A stretch of 12,853 bases of DNA from Gammaproteobacteria bacterium (GTDB taxonomy: Bacteria; Pseudomonadota; Gammaproteobacteria; UBA6429; Thiohalophilaceae): assembly GCA_011052165.1 (NCBI GenBank), contig DRJN01000158.1, positions 1 through 12,853 on the forward strand. Reading direction: 5' to 3'. Each line of letters opens with the position of its first letter. Position 1 is the stretch's first letter. Shown here piece after piece: positions 1 to 6,447 of this stretch. A program made the translations under genes and the position numbers. Under the pieces are notes generated by a model. The model ran no database searches and was not told where the DNA came from. It saw nothing but the letters and a program-made list of their open reading frames with translations.

Positions 1-47
1 GTAGGATGGGTAGAGCGAAGCGCGAAGTCCAGTAGGGAAACCCATCA
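1..47 (+). repeat. Dispersed intergenic repeat, copy A (inverted relative to 2825-2871)
   Basis: This 47-nt sequence is the reverse complement of 2825-2871 with two differences (45/47). Its core, which starts GTAGGATGGGTAGAGCGAAG, recurs at 2953-2984. In the right frame it reads as the W-V-E-R-S-type peptide often mis-annotated as a small protein in gammaproteobacterial genomes. No gene lies in it, and the element may extend left of the window edge. That it is a repeat is seen directly; its membership of a wider genomic family is recalled knowledge. Confidence 0.85.
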
Positions 48-63
48 GTACGTTACAGATTAA

Positions 64-95
64 TACCCCGCCCGCTTGCGGCGGGGTAGTTTATT
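64..95 (+). terminator. Rho-independent terminator of an upstream unit
   Basis: A perfect 9-bp stem, TACCCCGCC (64-72) with GGCGGGGTA (80-88), encloses a 7-nt loop and is followed by GTTTATT. The stem is GC-rich and the T-run is modest. It lies before the RRM gene with no gene visible upstream in the window, so it probably ends a transcript entering from the left. Confidence 0.6.
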
Positions 96-137
96 GAGCA
101 ATGGCATCTCCATACTCCATATAGAAGGGGAACAGAA

Positions 138-401
138 TTGAAAAAACTATTTATTGGTAATTTGCCTGCCAGCACCTGTGAAAATGATATTCAGACCCTG
201 TTTTCCGAATTTGGCACGGTGCGCGCGTGCAAGCTTGTGACGGATGTTTTTTCCGGCCAGTGCAAGGGCTTCGGCTTTATCGAAATGGAAGGCCATGAGG
301 CACGCGCCGCCATTGCCGGTCTGAATGGCAAAGATTTTAAGGGCCATTCGATCAAGGTTAATTTTGAATCTCCCAGGGTGGGAGGCCGTCGCCGTCGTTA
401 G
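138..401 (+). CDS. Single-domain RRM RNA-binding protein
   Basis: This 87-residue protein consists of one RNA recognition motif. RNP2 is visible as LFIGNL near residues 4-9 and RNP1 as KGFGFIEM near residues 43-50; the aromatic residues there normally stack on RNA bases. The tail ends in a run of four arginines, a likely extra nucleic-acid contact. The length matches the small bacterial RRM proteins known from cyanobacteria and many proteobacteria. The start is TTG at 138, preceded by AGAAGGGG (122-129) at good spacing; no ATG fits. It has a terminator upstream and a repeat-rich gap downstream, so it is probably monocistronic and not part of the flagellar operons. Its RNA targets cannot be read from sequence. 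Family assignment is very secure; role is unknown. Confidence 0.93.
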   Translation: MKKLFIGNLPASTCENDIQTLFSEFGTVRACKLVTDVFSGQCKGFGFIEMEGHEARAAIAGLNGKDFKGHSIKVNFESPRVGGRRRR

Positions 402-413
402 CCACATCCCCCT

Positions 414-436
414 GCCGGATAGGGCGATCTGGCTTT
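414..436 (+). terminator. Possible weak terminator after the RRM gene
   Basis: GCCGGAT (414-420) can pair with ATCTGGC (427-433) through one G-U wobble, with a 6-nt loop and only three T's after it. The position, 13 nt after the RRM stop codon, fits a terminator, but the short stem and poor T-run make it weak. Confidence 0.3.
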
Positions 437-508
437 CCAATCAACGTTTCCCTGATACGAGATCTTGCAAAATGCGTTGTTTTAGCGCTGTTTCGTAGTA
501 TCGTGTAC

Positions 509-618
509 CCCTAACCTGGATAAACCACAAGATAAGTACCTTCACGAAATAATTTTCTGCAAAATGCACAGAAAATCATTTCTAAGGTACTAACGAGCTT
601 ATTATATTAATCGTTGCA
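509..618 (+). repeat. Dispersed repeat, interrupted copy (partner at 11226-11270)
   Basis: Positions 509-538 are the exact reverse complement of 11241-11270 (30 nt). Positions 605-618 match the reverse complement of the adjoining part of that copy. The partner copy has these two pieces directly joined; here they are separated by 539-604. The simplest reading is one repeat family with two copies in opposite orientation, this one interrupted. The repeat has no coding capacity. Confidence 0.8.
535..591. repeat. Long imperfect inverted repeat (hairpin) within the repeat
   Basis: AGTACCTT (535-542) pairs with AAGGTACT (584-591). GAAATAATTTTCTG (546-559) pairs with CAGAAAATCATTTC (569-582) with a single mismatch. 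The loop is about 9 nt, so nearly the whole 57-nt segment folds on itself. There is no T-run on either side, which argues against a simple terminator. It resembles a small MITE-like or palindromic insertion. Confidence 0.75.
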
Positions 619-708
619 TAGGTATTTAGATGTATTTTATCCCCTCACCCCCACCCTCTCCCAGAGGGAGAGGGGGCTATGGTGCAAATACTGTTGCAAC
701 GATTAATA
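605..708. repeat. Inverted arms flanking a CCCTCTCCC/GGGAGAGGG palindrome
   Basis: The arms 605-627 and 686-708 are reverse complements at 20 of 23 positions. Between them 641-676 carries the widespread CCCCTCACCC...GGGAGAGGG intergenic repeat, with a perfect 9-bp stem (654-662 / 666-674) and AGA loop. The right arm 692-708 is identical for 17 nt to 11226-11242. The palindrome ends about 48 nt before the PilZ-like start codon, so it probably sits in that gene's leader. Confidence 0.75.
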
Positions 709-723
709 ATACAGGGGACAAGC

Positions 724-1260
724 ATGCAGGACGATGTATTATCGATCGAAACACCGCTGGCGTTAAAGTGGAGTGCGCTACCTGAAATGACGTCGGTTGC
801 ATCCCTGCGCCGGAATAATCTGCTGACATTTTCTCTGCTCGAAACGCTCAGTGATCAGCAATCCGCTGCGCATGAGCCACATCATTCTTCTCCCGAACTG
901 CAACGCATCGAGAACAAACTGAACCTGCTCATTGATATGCTCAGCAAACTGTGTGGAGAGTCAGAACAGCATCGTGTGCTCATTCCGGTCAGGCTTTCCT
1001 GCAAGGGTATCGAATGGCAGTCTGATACTGCTCCCGATGACGCGGCATCCTTGTTACTGGAGATCTATCCTGATGGTGAGATGCAGCATGCGCTGAAAAT
1101 CATTGCCCGGGTGGTCTCGGTGGCGGAACAGGATGGCCGCTATCTTGTGCGCACGAGGTTTACGTCGCTGGATGAGGTTGAGAGAAACCATCTGGAAAAA
1201 TGGATATTCGCCCATCATCGACGCATGGTTGCGCAGATTCGGAATTCTTCCGTCTCCTGA
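724..1260 (+). CDS. Divergent PilZ-domain protein upstream of fleQ
   Basis: This predicted soluble protein has 178 residues. Residues 59-76 form a clean heptad helix (L59, I62, L66, L69, L73, L76), followed by a PilZ-like barrel. LSCKGIEW (91-98) is in the place of the usual D/N-x-S-x-x-G motif. The last third (RVVSVAEQDGRYLVRTRF, then a helix with HLEKWIFAHHRR) has the spacing of PilZ C-termini. The canonical RxxxR and the D/N before S92 are not seen, so c-di-GMP binding is uncertain. The layout recalls the atypical oligomeric PilZ proteins of Xanthomonas (inference). I chose ATG 724 because AGGGGAC (712-718) precedes it at good spacing; ATG 679 lies in a repeat and lacks such a site. Placement just before fleQ suggests a flagellar or c-di-GMP role. 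Confidence 0.72.
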   Translation: MQDDVLSIETPLALKWSALPEMTSVASLRRNNLLTFSLLETLSDQQSAAHEPHHSSPELQRIENKLNLLIDMLSKLCGESEQHRVLIPVRLSCKGIEWQSDTAPDDAASLLLEIYPDGEMQHALKIIARVVSVAEQDGRYLVRTRFTSLDEVERNHLEKWIFAHHRRMVAQIRNSSVS

Positions 1261-1311
1261 ACAGAAAATATACGCTATATTTCATGTGCTTAAGATTTTC
1301 CGTCGTGGACT

Positions 1312-1325
1312 GACAAATTTTTGAC
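1312..1325 (-). promoter_or_regulatory. Possible FleQ box overlapping the fleQ -35
   Basis: On the minus strand this reads GTCAAAAATTTGTC, matching 8 of the 10 fixed positions of the Pseudomonas FleQ consensus GTCAnTnnnTTGAC as I recall it. It overlaps the TTGACT -35 of the proposed fleQ promoter, a position that would suit autorepression. A short AT-rich match can arise by chance, so this is tentative. Confidence 0.35.
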
Positions 1326-1348
1326 TTTTTCCGCCAGGCTGCTAACAT
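1321..1348 (+). promoter_or_regulatory. Sigma-70-like promoter for fleQ
   Basis: TTGACT (1321-1326, 5/6 to consensus) and TAACAT (1343-1348, 4/6) are separated by 16 nt and lie about 47 nt before the fleQ start. A housekeeping promoter fits the known position of fleQ at the top of the flagellar hierarchy. No sigma-54 motif is seen here. Confidence 0.5.
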
Positions 1349-1394
1349 CTAGGGAGTTCTAATCTTCTACTGTTTTTCTCGCAAGGAATGTTCC

Positions 1395-2816
1395 ATGTCT
1401 TATAAAAACGTGCTGCTCATTGAAAGTGACACGCAACGGCGCGCTGACTTGAATTTACTCCTTAATTTTATTGATTATGGTCAGATTGAATCCGCAGATG
1501 TAAAATTCTGGCGTTCGATTGACACACCGAAAGAGGGTTGGAATGTTATTATCATCGGTCAGGCTGAGACCTGTGGTCTGACCCGGGCGGAAATCGAAGA
1601 GCTGAAGAACGAATTTGGCAGTGAAACCCCGGTTCTTCTGCTGCACCACCGTGAAGGCACGCCCACCGAGCTGGCGCCACCGTTGATTGCCGGTAAAATC
1701 GAATATCCTGTCAAGCATCGCCAGTTGCAGCATGCCCTGCATCAGGCGGATATTTACCATCGAACCAATACCCGCCCTGGTTCGGGTACCCAGACGTTGT
1801 TTCGCAGTCTGGTCGGCAATAGCCGTCCTATTCGTGAAATCCGTCGTCTGATCGATCAGGTGGCGGATTCAGATGCCAACGTCATGATTCTGGGCGAGTC
1901 CGGCACGGGCAAGGAAGTGGTGGCGCGTAATCTGCATTATCACTCTTCACGCCGGGACAAGCCCTTTGTGCCGGTGAACTGCGGGGCTATTCCGCCGGAG
2001 TTGCTGGAAAGCGAGTTGTTCGGGCATGAGAAAGGGGCCTTTACCGGCGCGATTAGTACGCGTCATGGGCGTTTCGAAATGGCCAACGGCGGCACGCTGT
2101 TTCTGGATGAAATCGGTGATATGCCCCTGAGCATGCAGGTCAAGTTGTTGCGGGTTATTCAGGAACGGGTATTTGAACGCGTCGGCGGTAATAAAAGCAT
2201 TACCGCCAATGTCCGCATTGTTGCGGCTACCCACCGCAATCTGGAAGAGGAAATTGCGGCAGAGCGTTTTCGTGAAGATCTGTACTACCGGCTGAATGTC
2301 TTCCCCATTGAAATGCCGCCGCTGCGTGAACGCATTGAGGATATTCCCCTGCTGATCGAAGAACTCATCACGCGCATGGAATATGAACAGCGGGGATCGG
2401 TGCGCCTGACCCAAAATACCATCACCGCACTGTGTCAGTATAAATGGCTGGGCAATGTGCGTGAACTGTCCAATCTGATTGAACGGCTGATTATTATGTT
2501 TCCCAATGGCGTAGTGGATTTGCGTGACCTGCCAGAGAAATTCCGCCATGATTTACCGGTGGCGGAACTGCCGGAGGTACAGATGGTTGGACAGATGCTG
2601 ATGCCACAGGCGCTGGATGCGCCGTTGCGCATCCCCGCAAACGGTCTGGATCTTAAAGAGCATATGATTAACCTGGAATCCTCCCTTATCAGACAGGCGC
2701 TGGATGATGCCGATGGGGTGGTCGCCCATGCGGCTAAACGCCTGAATATGCGCCGTACGACGCTGGTAGAAAAAATGCGCAAGTATGGCCTGCAACGAGT
2801 GGATAAGGCTTGCTGA
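1395..2816 (+). CDS. fleQ: Flagellar master regulator FleQ (sigma-54 activator)
   Basis: FleQ is the AAA+ enhancer-binding protein that starts polar flagellar transcription and, in Pseudomonas, senses c-di-GMP. The 473 residues hold an N-terminal receiver-like FleQ domain (about 5-120) in which the phospho-acceptor region reads NVIIIGQ, without an Asp. LFRSLVG (135-141) and R178-N179 match the c-di-GMP contact region of P. aeruginosa FleQ. The AAA+ core has Walker A GESGTGKE (167-174), GAFTGA (214-219) that contacts sigma-54, and Walker B LFLDEI (235-240). A Fis-type HTH lies near 441-462. Length and sequence match Pseudomonas FleQ closely throughout. The start has AAGGA (1383-1387) upstream. 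Residue 352 is Leu where relatives usually have Pro (WPGNVREL), a minor oddity. It stands alone between the PilZ-like gene and a repeat cluster. Confidence 0.96.
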   Translation: MSYKNVLLIESDTQRRADLNLLLNFIDYGQIESADVKFWRSIDTPKEGWNVIIIGQAETCGLTRAEIEELKNEFGSETPVLLLHHREGTPTELAPPLIAGKIEYPVKHRQLQHALHQADIYHRTNTRPGSGTQTLFRSLVGNSRPIREIRRLIDQVADSDANVMILGESGTGKEVVARNLHYHSSRRDKPFVPVNCGAIPPELLESELFGHEKGAFTGAISTRHGRFEMANGGTLFLDEIGDMPLSMQVKLLRVIQERVFERVGGNKSITANVRIVAATHRNLEEEIAAERFREDLYYRLNVFPIEMPPLRERIEDIPLLIEELITRMEYEQRGSVRLTQNTITALCQYKWLGNVRELSNLIERLIIMFPNGVVDLRDLPEKFRHDLPVAELPEVQMVGQMLMPQALDAPLRIPANGLDLKEHMINLESSLIRQALDDADGVVAHAAKRLNMRRTTLVEKMRKYGLQRVDKAC

Positions 2817-2824
2817 ATAGAGGC

Positions 2825-2871
2825 TGATGGGTTTCCCTACTGGATTTCGCGCTTCGCTCTATCCATCCTAC
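2825..2871 (-). repeat. Dispersed intergenic repeat, copy B
   Basis: This is the reverse complement of positions 1-47 with two C-to-T differences. It begins 9 nt after the fleQ stop codon. Together with copy A it brackets the RRM, PilZ-like and fleQ genes as a long inverted pair about 2.8 kb apart. Confidence 0.9.
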
Positions 2872-2906
2872 TTTTACCCTCGAGGGTGGGTTTCGCTTCG
2901 CGCTAC

Positions 2907-2984
2907 TGATGGGTTTCGCTTCTCGCTCTACCCATCCTACTTTTGCCCTTGCGTAGGATGGGTAGAGCGAAGCGAAACCCATCA
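2907..2984. repeat. Palindromic pair of the dispersed repeat, copies C and D
   Basis: Copy C (2907-2940) and copy D (2953-2984) are inverted with a 12-nt loop (2941-2952). They differ only by a 2-nt insertion in C, giving an arm of over 30 bp. A partial unit (about 2888-2906) lies just before them. The hairpin could act as a transcript end or mRNA-stabilising structure after fleQ, but there is no T-run. Confidence 0.85.
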
Positions 2985-3104
2985 GCACGCTGGAATTATA
3001 TCCAAAGCAATTCAATGCCCTGGTAGCTTGCTACAAAGCAGTTAGTTTATTTCAAAATAATAATCCTCACCTTCTCTGCGTTATTCACATCAGTTCTATT
3101 TATC

Positions 3105-3143
3105 GTGGCCTCAATTTTCGCCACAAAATTGACTCTCTTTTTA
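3105..3143 (+). promoter_or_regulatory. Dyad upstream of fleS: possible FleQ site or terminator
   Basis: TCAATTTT (3111-3118) and AAAATTGA (3125-3132) form a perfect 8-bp dyad followed by a T-rich run, which could terminate a transcript. GTGGC (3105-3109) and GCCAC (3120-3124) form a second, mutually exclusive stem. The right half with flanks (3120-3133, GCCACAAAATTGAC) matches 8 of 10 fixed positions of the FleQ consensus and lies about 50 nt upstream of the sigma-54 -24 element, a sensible enhancer distance. I favour a binding site over a terminator. Confidence 0.4.
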
Positions 3144-3184
3144 TTCCCGTTTCTATCCCTCTGTAATTACTAACAAAATAAATC

Positions 3185-3200
3185 AGGCATAGTTCTTGCT
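3185..3200 (+). promoter_or_regulatory. Sigma-54 promoter for fleS-fleR
   Basis: The sequence AGGCATAGTTCTTGCT has GG (3186-3187) and GC (3198-3199) exactly 10 nt apart, with GGCA at -24 and TTGCT at -12, close to the consensus TGGCAC-N5-TTGCW. Transcription would start near 3211, 47 nt before fleS. FleQ-dependent sigma-54 control of fleSR is established in Pseudomonas. Confidence 0.82.
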
Positions 3201-3257
3201 CATATCCTTGTGGCGCCGCCTTTGGTGTCAGATTTCAGGCAATGACAGGAACTTCCC

Positions 3258-4481
3258 ATGCAGCACGACAGCACTGATTCGCAGAGCCTGAAAGACGCCT
3301 TTGCGATCTTCAACGAATTCTCCAGTCAGTTGAGCGAATCCTACCGGCAGCTTGAGATCCGCGTGGCCGATCTTAATGAAGAACTACAGGCAGCGCGCGA
3401 TGAGCGTATTCAAGAGCTGACCGAAAAGGAACGTTTGGCCAGCCGCCTGAGCCTCTTGCTGGATGTGCTTCCCGGGGGGGTTATTGTCCTTGATGGCGAA
3501 GGCATTATCCGTGAGAACAATCCCGCGGCGGAAGAGCTGCTGGGTCAGCCTCTGCTGGGAATCAGCTGGAGCGAAGTGATTGGTCGCGCCTTTGCCCCCC
3601 GCTGCGATGATGGCCATGAAGTCTCACTGGCCGATGGCCGCCGGGTCAATATTTCCACCTGCCCACTGGGAACGGAGCCCGGTCAGATCCTTCTGATCAC
3701 CGATGTGACCGAAATGCGCATGTTGCAGGATCGGCTGGCCCAGCAGCAGCGTCTTGCTTCAATGGGGGAAACTGCGGCTTCACTGGCGCACCAGATTCGT
3801 ACCCCCCTGTCCTGCGCGATGCTTTATGCCTCTAATCTGAAACGTTCGCACATGGAAGATTCACAGCGACAGCAGGTGGGAAAAAAAATATTTTCCCGGC
3901 TGCGCCATCTGGAACAATTGGTGGACAACATGCTGGTCTACGCCCGTAGCGGTAAAAATGGAGAAGAATTCTTTACCGCCGATGTGCTGCTGGCCGATCT
4001 GCAACAGGTGCTGGAAGCACAGTTACAGTCCAGCCATATCCATTATGAGTGGAAAGATGAAACGGCCGGCTATCGGCTCTACGGTAATCGGCAGATGATT
4101 TTAAGTGGTCTGATCAACCTTGCGGTCAATGCTATTCAGGCCATGGATTCGCATGGCGAACTCAGGGCGCTGGCGTTGGCGGATGAGGGGGGGCAACTGG
4201 AGTTGCGAATCTCGGATAATGGCCCCGGCATTGCGCCGGAGGCGCAGCGCAAATTATTCGATCCTTTTTATACTACCCGCAAGGATGGCACCGGGTTGGG
4301 GTTGGCGGTGGTGCAGGCCATCGCCCGTGCGCACAGGGGTGAGGTGAAGCTGGTATCGAAAATAGGCGAGGGTAGTGCTTTCAGTTTGCACCTGCCCATT
4401 TTTCAGTCGGCTCAGCAGTTCGAAGCAACATCGATCGCATCCCTACAGGATAACCCGAAAAATATACAACAGATTGCCTGA
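3258..4481 (+). CDS. fleS: Flagellar sensor histidine kinase FleS
   Basis: FleS (FlrB in Vibrio) phosphorylates FleR to activate middle flagellar genes. The 407-residue protein has no membrane segment, so it should be cytoplasmic, like its relatives. Residues about 20-60 are a charged coiled coil, then a PAS-like domain (about 60-155). The HisKA domain carries H178 in SLAHQIRTPLS. The ATPase domain shows the N box NLAVNAIQ (287-294), DNGPG (320-324), FDPFYTTR and GTGLGL (344-349), so all catalytic boxes are intact. AGGA (3248-3251) precedes the ATG. It is followed after a short gap by fleR, forming a two-gene unit under the sigma-54 promoter at 3185-3200. Confidence 0.95.
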   Translation: MQHDSTDSQSLKDAFAIFNEFSSQLSESYRQLEIRVADLNEELQAARDERIQELTEKERLASRLSLLLDVLPGGVIVLDGEGIIRENNPAAEELLGQPLLGISWSEVIGRAFAPRCDDGHEVSLADGRRVNISTCPLGTEPGQILLITDVTEMRMLQDRLAQQQRLASMGETAASLAHQIRTPLSCAMLYASNLKRSHMEDSQRQQVGKKIFSRLRHLEQLVDNMLVYARSGKNGEEFFTADVLLADLQQVLEAQLQSSHIHYEWKDETAGYRLYGNRQMILSGLINLAVNAIQAMDSHGELRALALADEGGQLELRISDNGPGIAPEAQRKLFDPFYTTRKDGTGLGLAVVQAIARAHRGEVKLVSKIGEGSAFSLHLPIFQSAQQFEATSIASLQDNPKNIQQIA

Positions 4482-4504
4482 TAATTTTGCAATGAGGAAT
4501 GAGT

Positions 4505-5998
4505 ATGACGATGGATTTAAGCATTCTGGTCGTTGAAGACGATGAGTCCCTGGCAGAAGCCCTGCGGGATACGCTACAGATAGCCGGTTATAGAGTGTGT
4601 ATAACGGAAAACGGACGGATGGCGCTGCGCCTCCTTGAAGATGAAGCGGTGGACTTGATCATTAGTGACATCAACATGCCGAAAATGGACGGTCACAGTT
4701 TACTGAAAAAAGTCAGGCTGCAGTTTCCGGATATCCCCATGATACTGATGACCGCCTATGGCACTATCCAGCAGGCGGTGGATGCCATGCGTGATGGTGC
4801 TGCAGACTATATGGTCAAGCCTTTTGAAGCTGAGGTACTGGTCAACATGGTGGGTCAGTACATTGGATCCGTGCGAGCGGATGAGGACATGATAGTGGTC
4901 GATGAGGCCTCACAGGAACTGGCGCGTATCGCCATGAAGGTCGCGGACAGTGATGCCACCATTATGATCAGCGGCGAGAGCGGCGTCGGCAAGGAAGTGC
5001 TGGCGCAGTTTATTCATCGTCACTCGTCGCGTCATGATCAGCCCTTTGTGGCGATAAATTGTGCTGCCATTCCTGAGAATATGTTGGAAGCGACGCTGTT
5101 TGGCTATGAAAAAGGGGCGTTTACCGGCGCCTACAAGGCCTGTCCGGGCAAGTTCGAACAGGCACAGGGTGGCACCCTGTTGCTGGATGAGATTTCAGAA
5201 ATGGATCTGGGTCTGCAGGCTAAACTGCTGCGGGTGTTGCAGGAACGTGAAGTGGAACGCCTCGGCAGTACTGAGATGATCAAGCTGGATGTGAGAGTGC
5301 TGGCGACCTCGAACCGTGACATAAAAAGTGTGGTGGCAGAAGGCCGGTTCCGTGAGGATCTGTTTTACAGGCTTAATGTTTTCCCTCTGAACCTGCGTCC
5401 CTTGCGCGAACGCCGTGGCGATATTGTGCCCCTGGCAAAGCGCCTGCTGGAAAAACATGCCCGTAGCTCTACGCAGATCATTCCGGAGTTGTCGGATGAG
5501 GCCTGCACCGGTCTGCTGCGTCATCGCTGGCCCGGTAATATTCGGGAACTGGATAATGTTATTCAGCGGGCGCTGATTTTACACAGCGATGCGGTCATCA
5601 GTGAGCAGGACTTGCATTTTGAAGGGGTCACGACCTGCTTCACTTCGACTCCCGGCGCAAATTCCGGGCTGAATCCTGTGCCGGATCAGAACGAAATGTT
5701 GACCATCAGCCGTTCATCCAGCTCAGCATTAGCGGCAAAAACACACGGTGAACCCGGAGATGAATCACTGAATTCGGATTTGAAACAGCGTGAATGGGAT
5801 CTGATTCTGAGTGCCATCCGCGATGCTCATGGCAGTCGCAAGCTCACGGCGGAGCGCCTGGGGATCAGCCAGCGTACGCTGCGTTATAAACTGGCGCGCA
5901 TGCGTGAAGCCGGCATTATTGTGCCGGGTAGTTCGGATATTCATTCCGCCGATCAGGGCGTCGCTGATTTGGGTGCCGCTGGTCTGGAAACTGCATAA
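4505..5998 (+). CDS. fleR: Flagellar response regulator FleR (sigma-54 activator)
   Basis: FleR receives phosphate from FleS and activates sigma-54 promoters of basal-body and hook genes. Using ATG 4505 the protein has 497 residues. The receiver domain keeps D12/D13, phospho-acceptor D55 (DLIISD), T83 and K105. The AAA+ domain has Walker A GESGVGKE (157-164), GAFTGA (204-209) and Walker B LLLDEI (225-230). A Fis-type HTH lies near 445-466. A Ser-rich linker of about 60 residues (375-435) separates AAA+ and HTH. ATG 4499 directly abuts GAGGA (4494-4498), whereas ATG 4505 has the ideal 6-nt spacing, so I prefer 4505; ATG 4511 is also possible. The tail after the HTH is about 25 residues long. 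It closely mirrors FleQ but has a functional receiver. Confidence 0.95.
   Translation: MTMDLSILVVEDDESLAEALRDTLQIAGYRVCITENGRMALRLLEDEAVDLIISDINMPKMDGHSLLKKVRLQFPDIPMILMTAYGTIQQAVDAMRDGAADYMVKPFEAEVLVNMVGQYIGSVRADEDMIVVDEASQELARIAMKVADSDATIMISGESGVGKEVLAQFIHRHSSRHDQPFVAINCAAIPENMLEATLFGYEKGAFTGAYKACPGKFEQAQGGTLLLDEISEMDLGLQAKLLRVLQEREVERLGSTEMIKLDVRVLATSNRDIKSVVAEGRFREDLFYRLNVFPLNLRPLRERRGDIVPLAKRLLEKHARSSTQIIPELSDEACTGLLRHRWPGNIRELDNVIQRALILHSDAVISEQDLHFEGVTTCFTSTPGANSGLNPVPDQNEMLTISRSSSSALAAKTHGEPGDESLNSDLKQREWDLILSAIRDAHGSRKLTAERLGISQRTLRYKLARMREAGIIVPGSSDIHSADQGVADLGAAGLETA
5980..5995 (+). promoter_or_regulatory. Candidate sigma-54 promoter for fliE
   Basis: TGGTCTGGAAACTGCA has GG (5981-5982) and GC (5993-5994) exactly 10 nt apart, placing a start near 6006, about 50 nt before fliE. 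It lies in the 3' end of fleR and lacks the CA after GG, so it is weak. FleR/sigma-54 control of fliE is known in Pseudomonas, which is why it is listed. Confidence 0.3.
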
Positions 5999-6055
5999 TG
6001 CTATTGGGCGGCAAACTTTTGACGAAGATAACTCTAATCTCTCCAGGGTGTTGAT

Positions 6056-6382
6056 ATGACAAATGTAATGACTTCCGATGCACTGTTGCTGCAAATGCGC
6101 GCCATGGCCAGCGCGGCGCAGGTAAAAAGCAGTGAAACTGTTGCCGGATCAGGGAGCGCAGGTGACTTTTCTGAATTGTTGAAACAATCCATCGATAAGG
6201 TCAACGAGTCGCAAATGGATGCCAAAAAACTTTCAGATGCTTTTCAGCAAGGCGATTCCAATGTGCAGATGTCAGAAGTGATGATAGCCCTGCAAAAGTC
6301 GAATGTGTCATTTCAGGCGATGCTACAGGTGCGTAATAAACTGGTGAATGCCTATCAGGAGATTATGAACATGCCGATATGA
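6056..6382 (+). CDS. fliE: Flagellar hook-basal body protein FliE
   Basis: FliE joins the MS ring (FliF) to the proximal rod and is among the first exported flagellar subunits. The 108-residue length is typical. The N-terminal part is variable with Ala and Ser runs. The conserved C-terminal half is clear: FSELLKQSIDKVNESQ, then DVMIALQK-type sequence (here SEVMIALQKSNVSFQ) and LVNAYQEIMNMPI. There is no signal peptide, as expected for a type III export substrate. The ribosome site AGGGTG (6044-6049) is moderate. It lies 57 nt after fleR and 65 nt before fliF, the order seen in Pseudomonas. Confidence 0.95.
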   Translation: MTNVMTSDALLLQMRAMASAAQVKSSETVAGSGSAGDFSELLKQSIDKVNESQMDAKKLSDAFQQGDSNVQMSEVMIALQKSNVSFQAMLQVRNKLVNAYQEIMNMPI

Positions 6383-6447
6383 TGATCCTGCCTGAAACAA
6401 GCTGCTTTTTTTCCTGTTACTTACGCACATAGCCAACGAAGAGAAAT

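Larger units (their letters stand above)
402..723. other. 322-nt intergenic region built from nested inverted repeats
   Basis: No credible gene lies here. In order it holds a weak terminator-like hairpin (414-436), a 30-nt block (509-538) whose exact reverse complement is at 11241-11270, a long imperfect hairpin (535-591), and an inverted-arm pair (605-627 / 686-708) enclosing a CCCTCTCCC/GGGAGAGGG palindrome (654-674). The pilZ ribosome site follows. I see no convincing sigma-70 or sigma-54 promoter for the PilZ-like gene, so its promoter may lie within or before the repeats. Confidence 0.7.
2817..3257. other. 441-nt fleQ-fleS intergenic region
   Basis: The first part (2825-2984) is a cluster of the same dispersed repeat as positions 1-47. 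The rest (2985-3257) is AT-rich and non-coding. It holds a dyad with a possible FleQ half-site (3105-3133) and a sigma-54 promoter (3185-3200) for fleS. No further gene is supported; the small ORFs seen here are translations of the repeat. Confidence 0.8.

Noticed and set aside
672..685. GG-N10-GC sigma-54-like spacing before the PilZ-like gene
   Set aside because: The GG comes from the palindromic repeat and the flanking -24 and -12 bases do not match consensus.
679..723. Upstream ATG for the PilZ-like gene
   Set aside because: It is inside repeat sequence and lacks a good ribosome site, while ATG 724 has AGGGGAC at good spacing.
1947..2549. 200-codon open frame on the minus strand
   Set aside because: It is antisense to the conserved AAA+ core of fleQ and has no recognisable domain.
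2825..2984. CRISPR-like array
   Set aside because: Units differ in orientation, spacing is irregular and short, and no cas genes are present.
2827..3045. Small open frame rich in SLYPSY and WVERSETHQ peptides
   Set aside because: It is a translation of the dispersed repeat cluster, with no ribosome site and internal repetition explained by DNA repeats.
6395..6415. Terminator between fliE and fliF (run of seven T's)
   Set aside because: No stable stem precedes the T-run.
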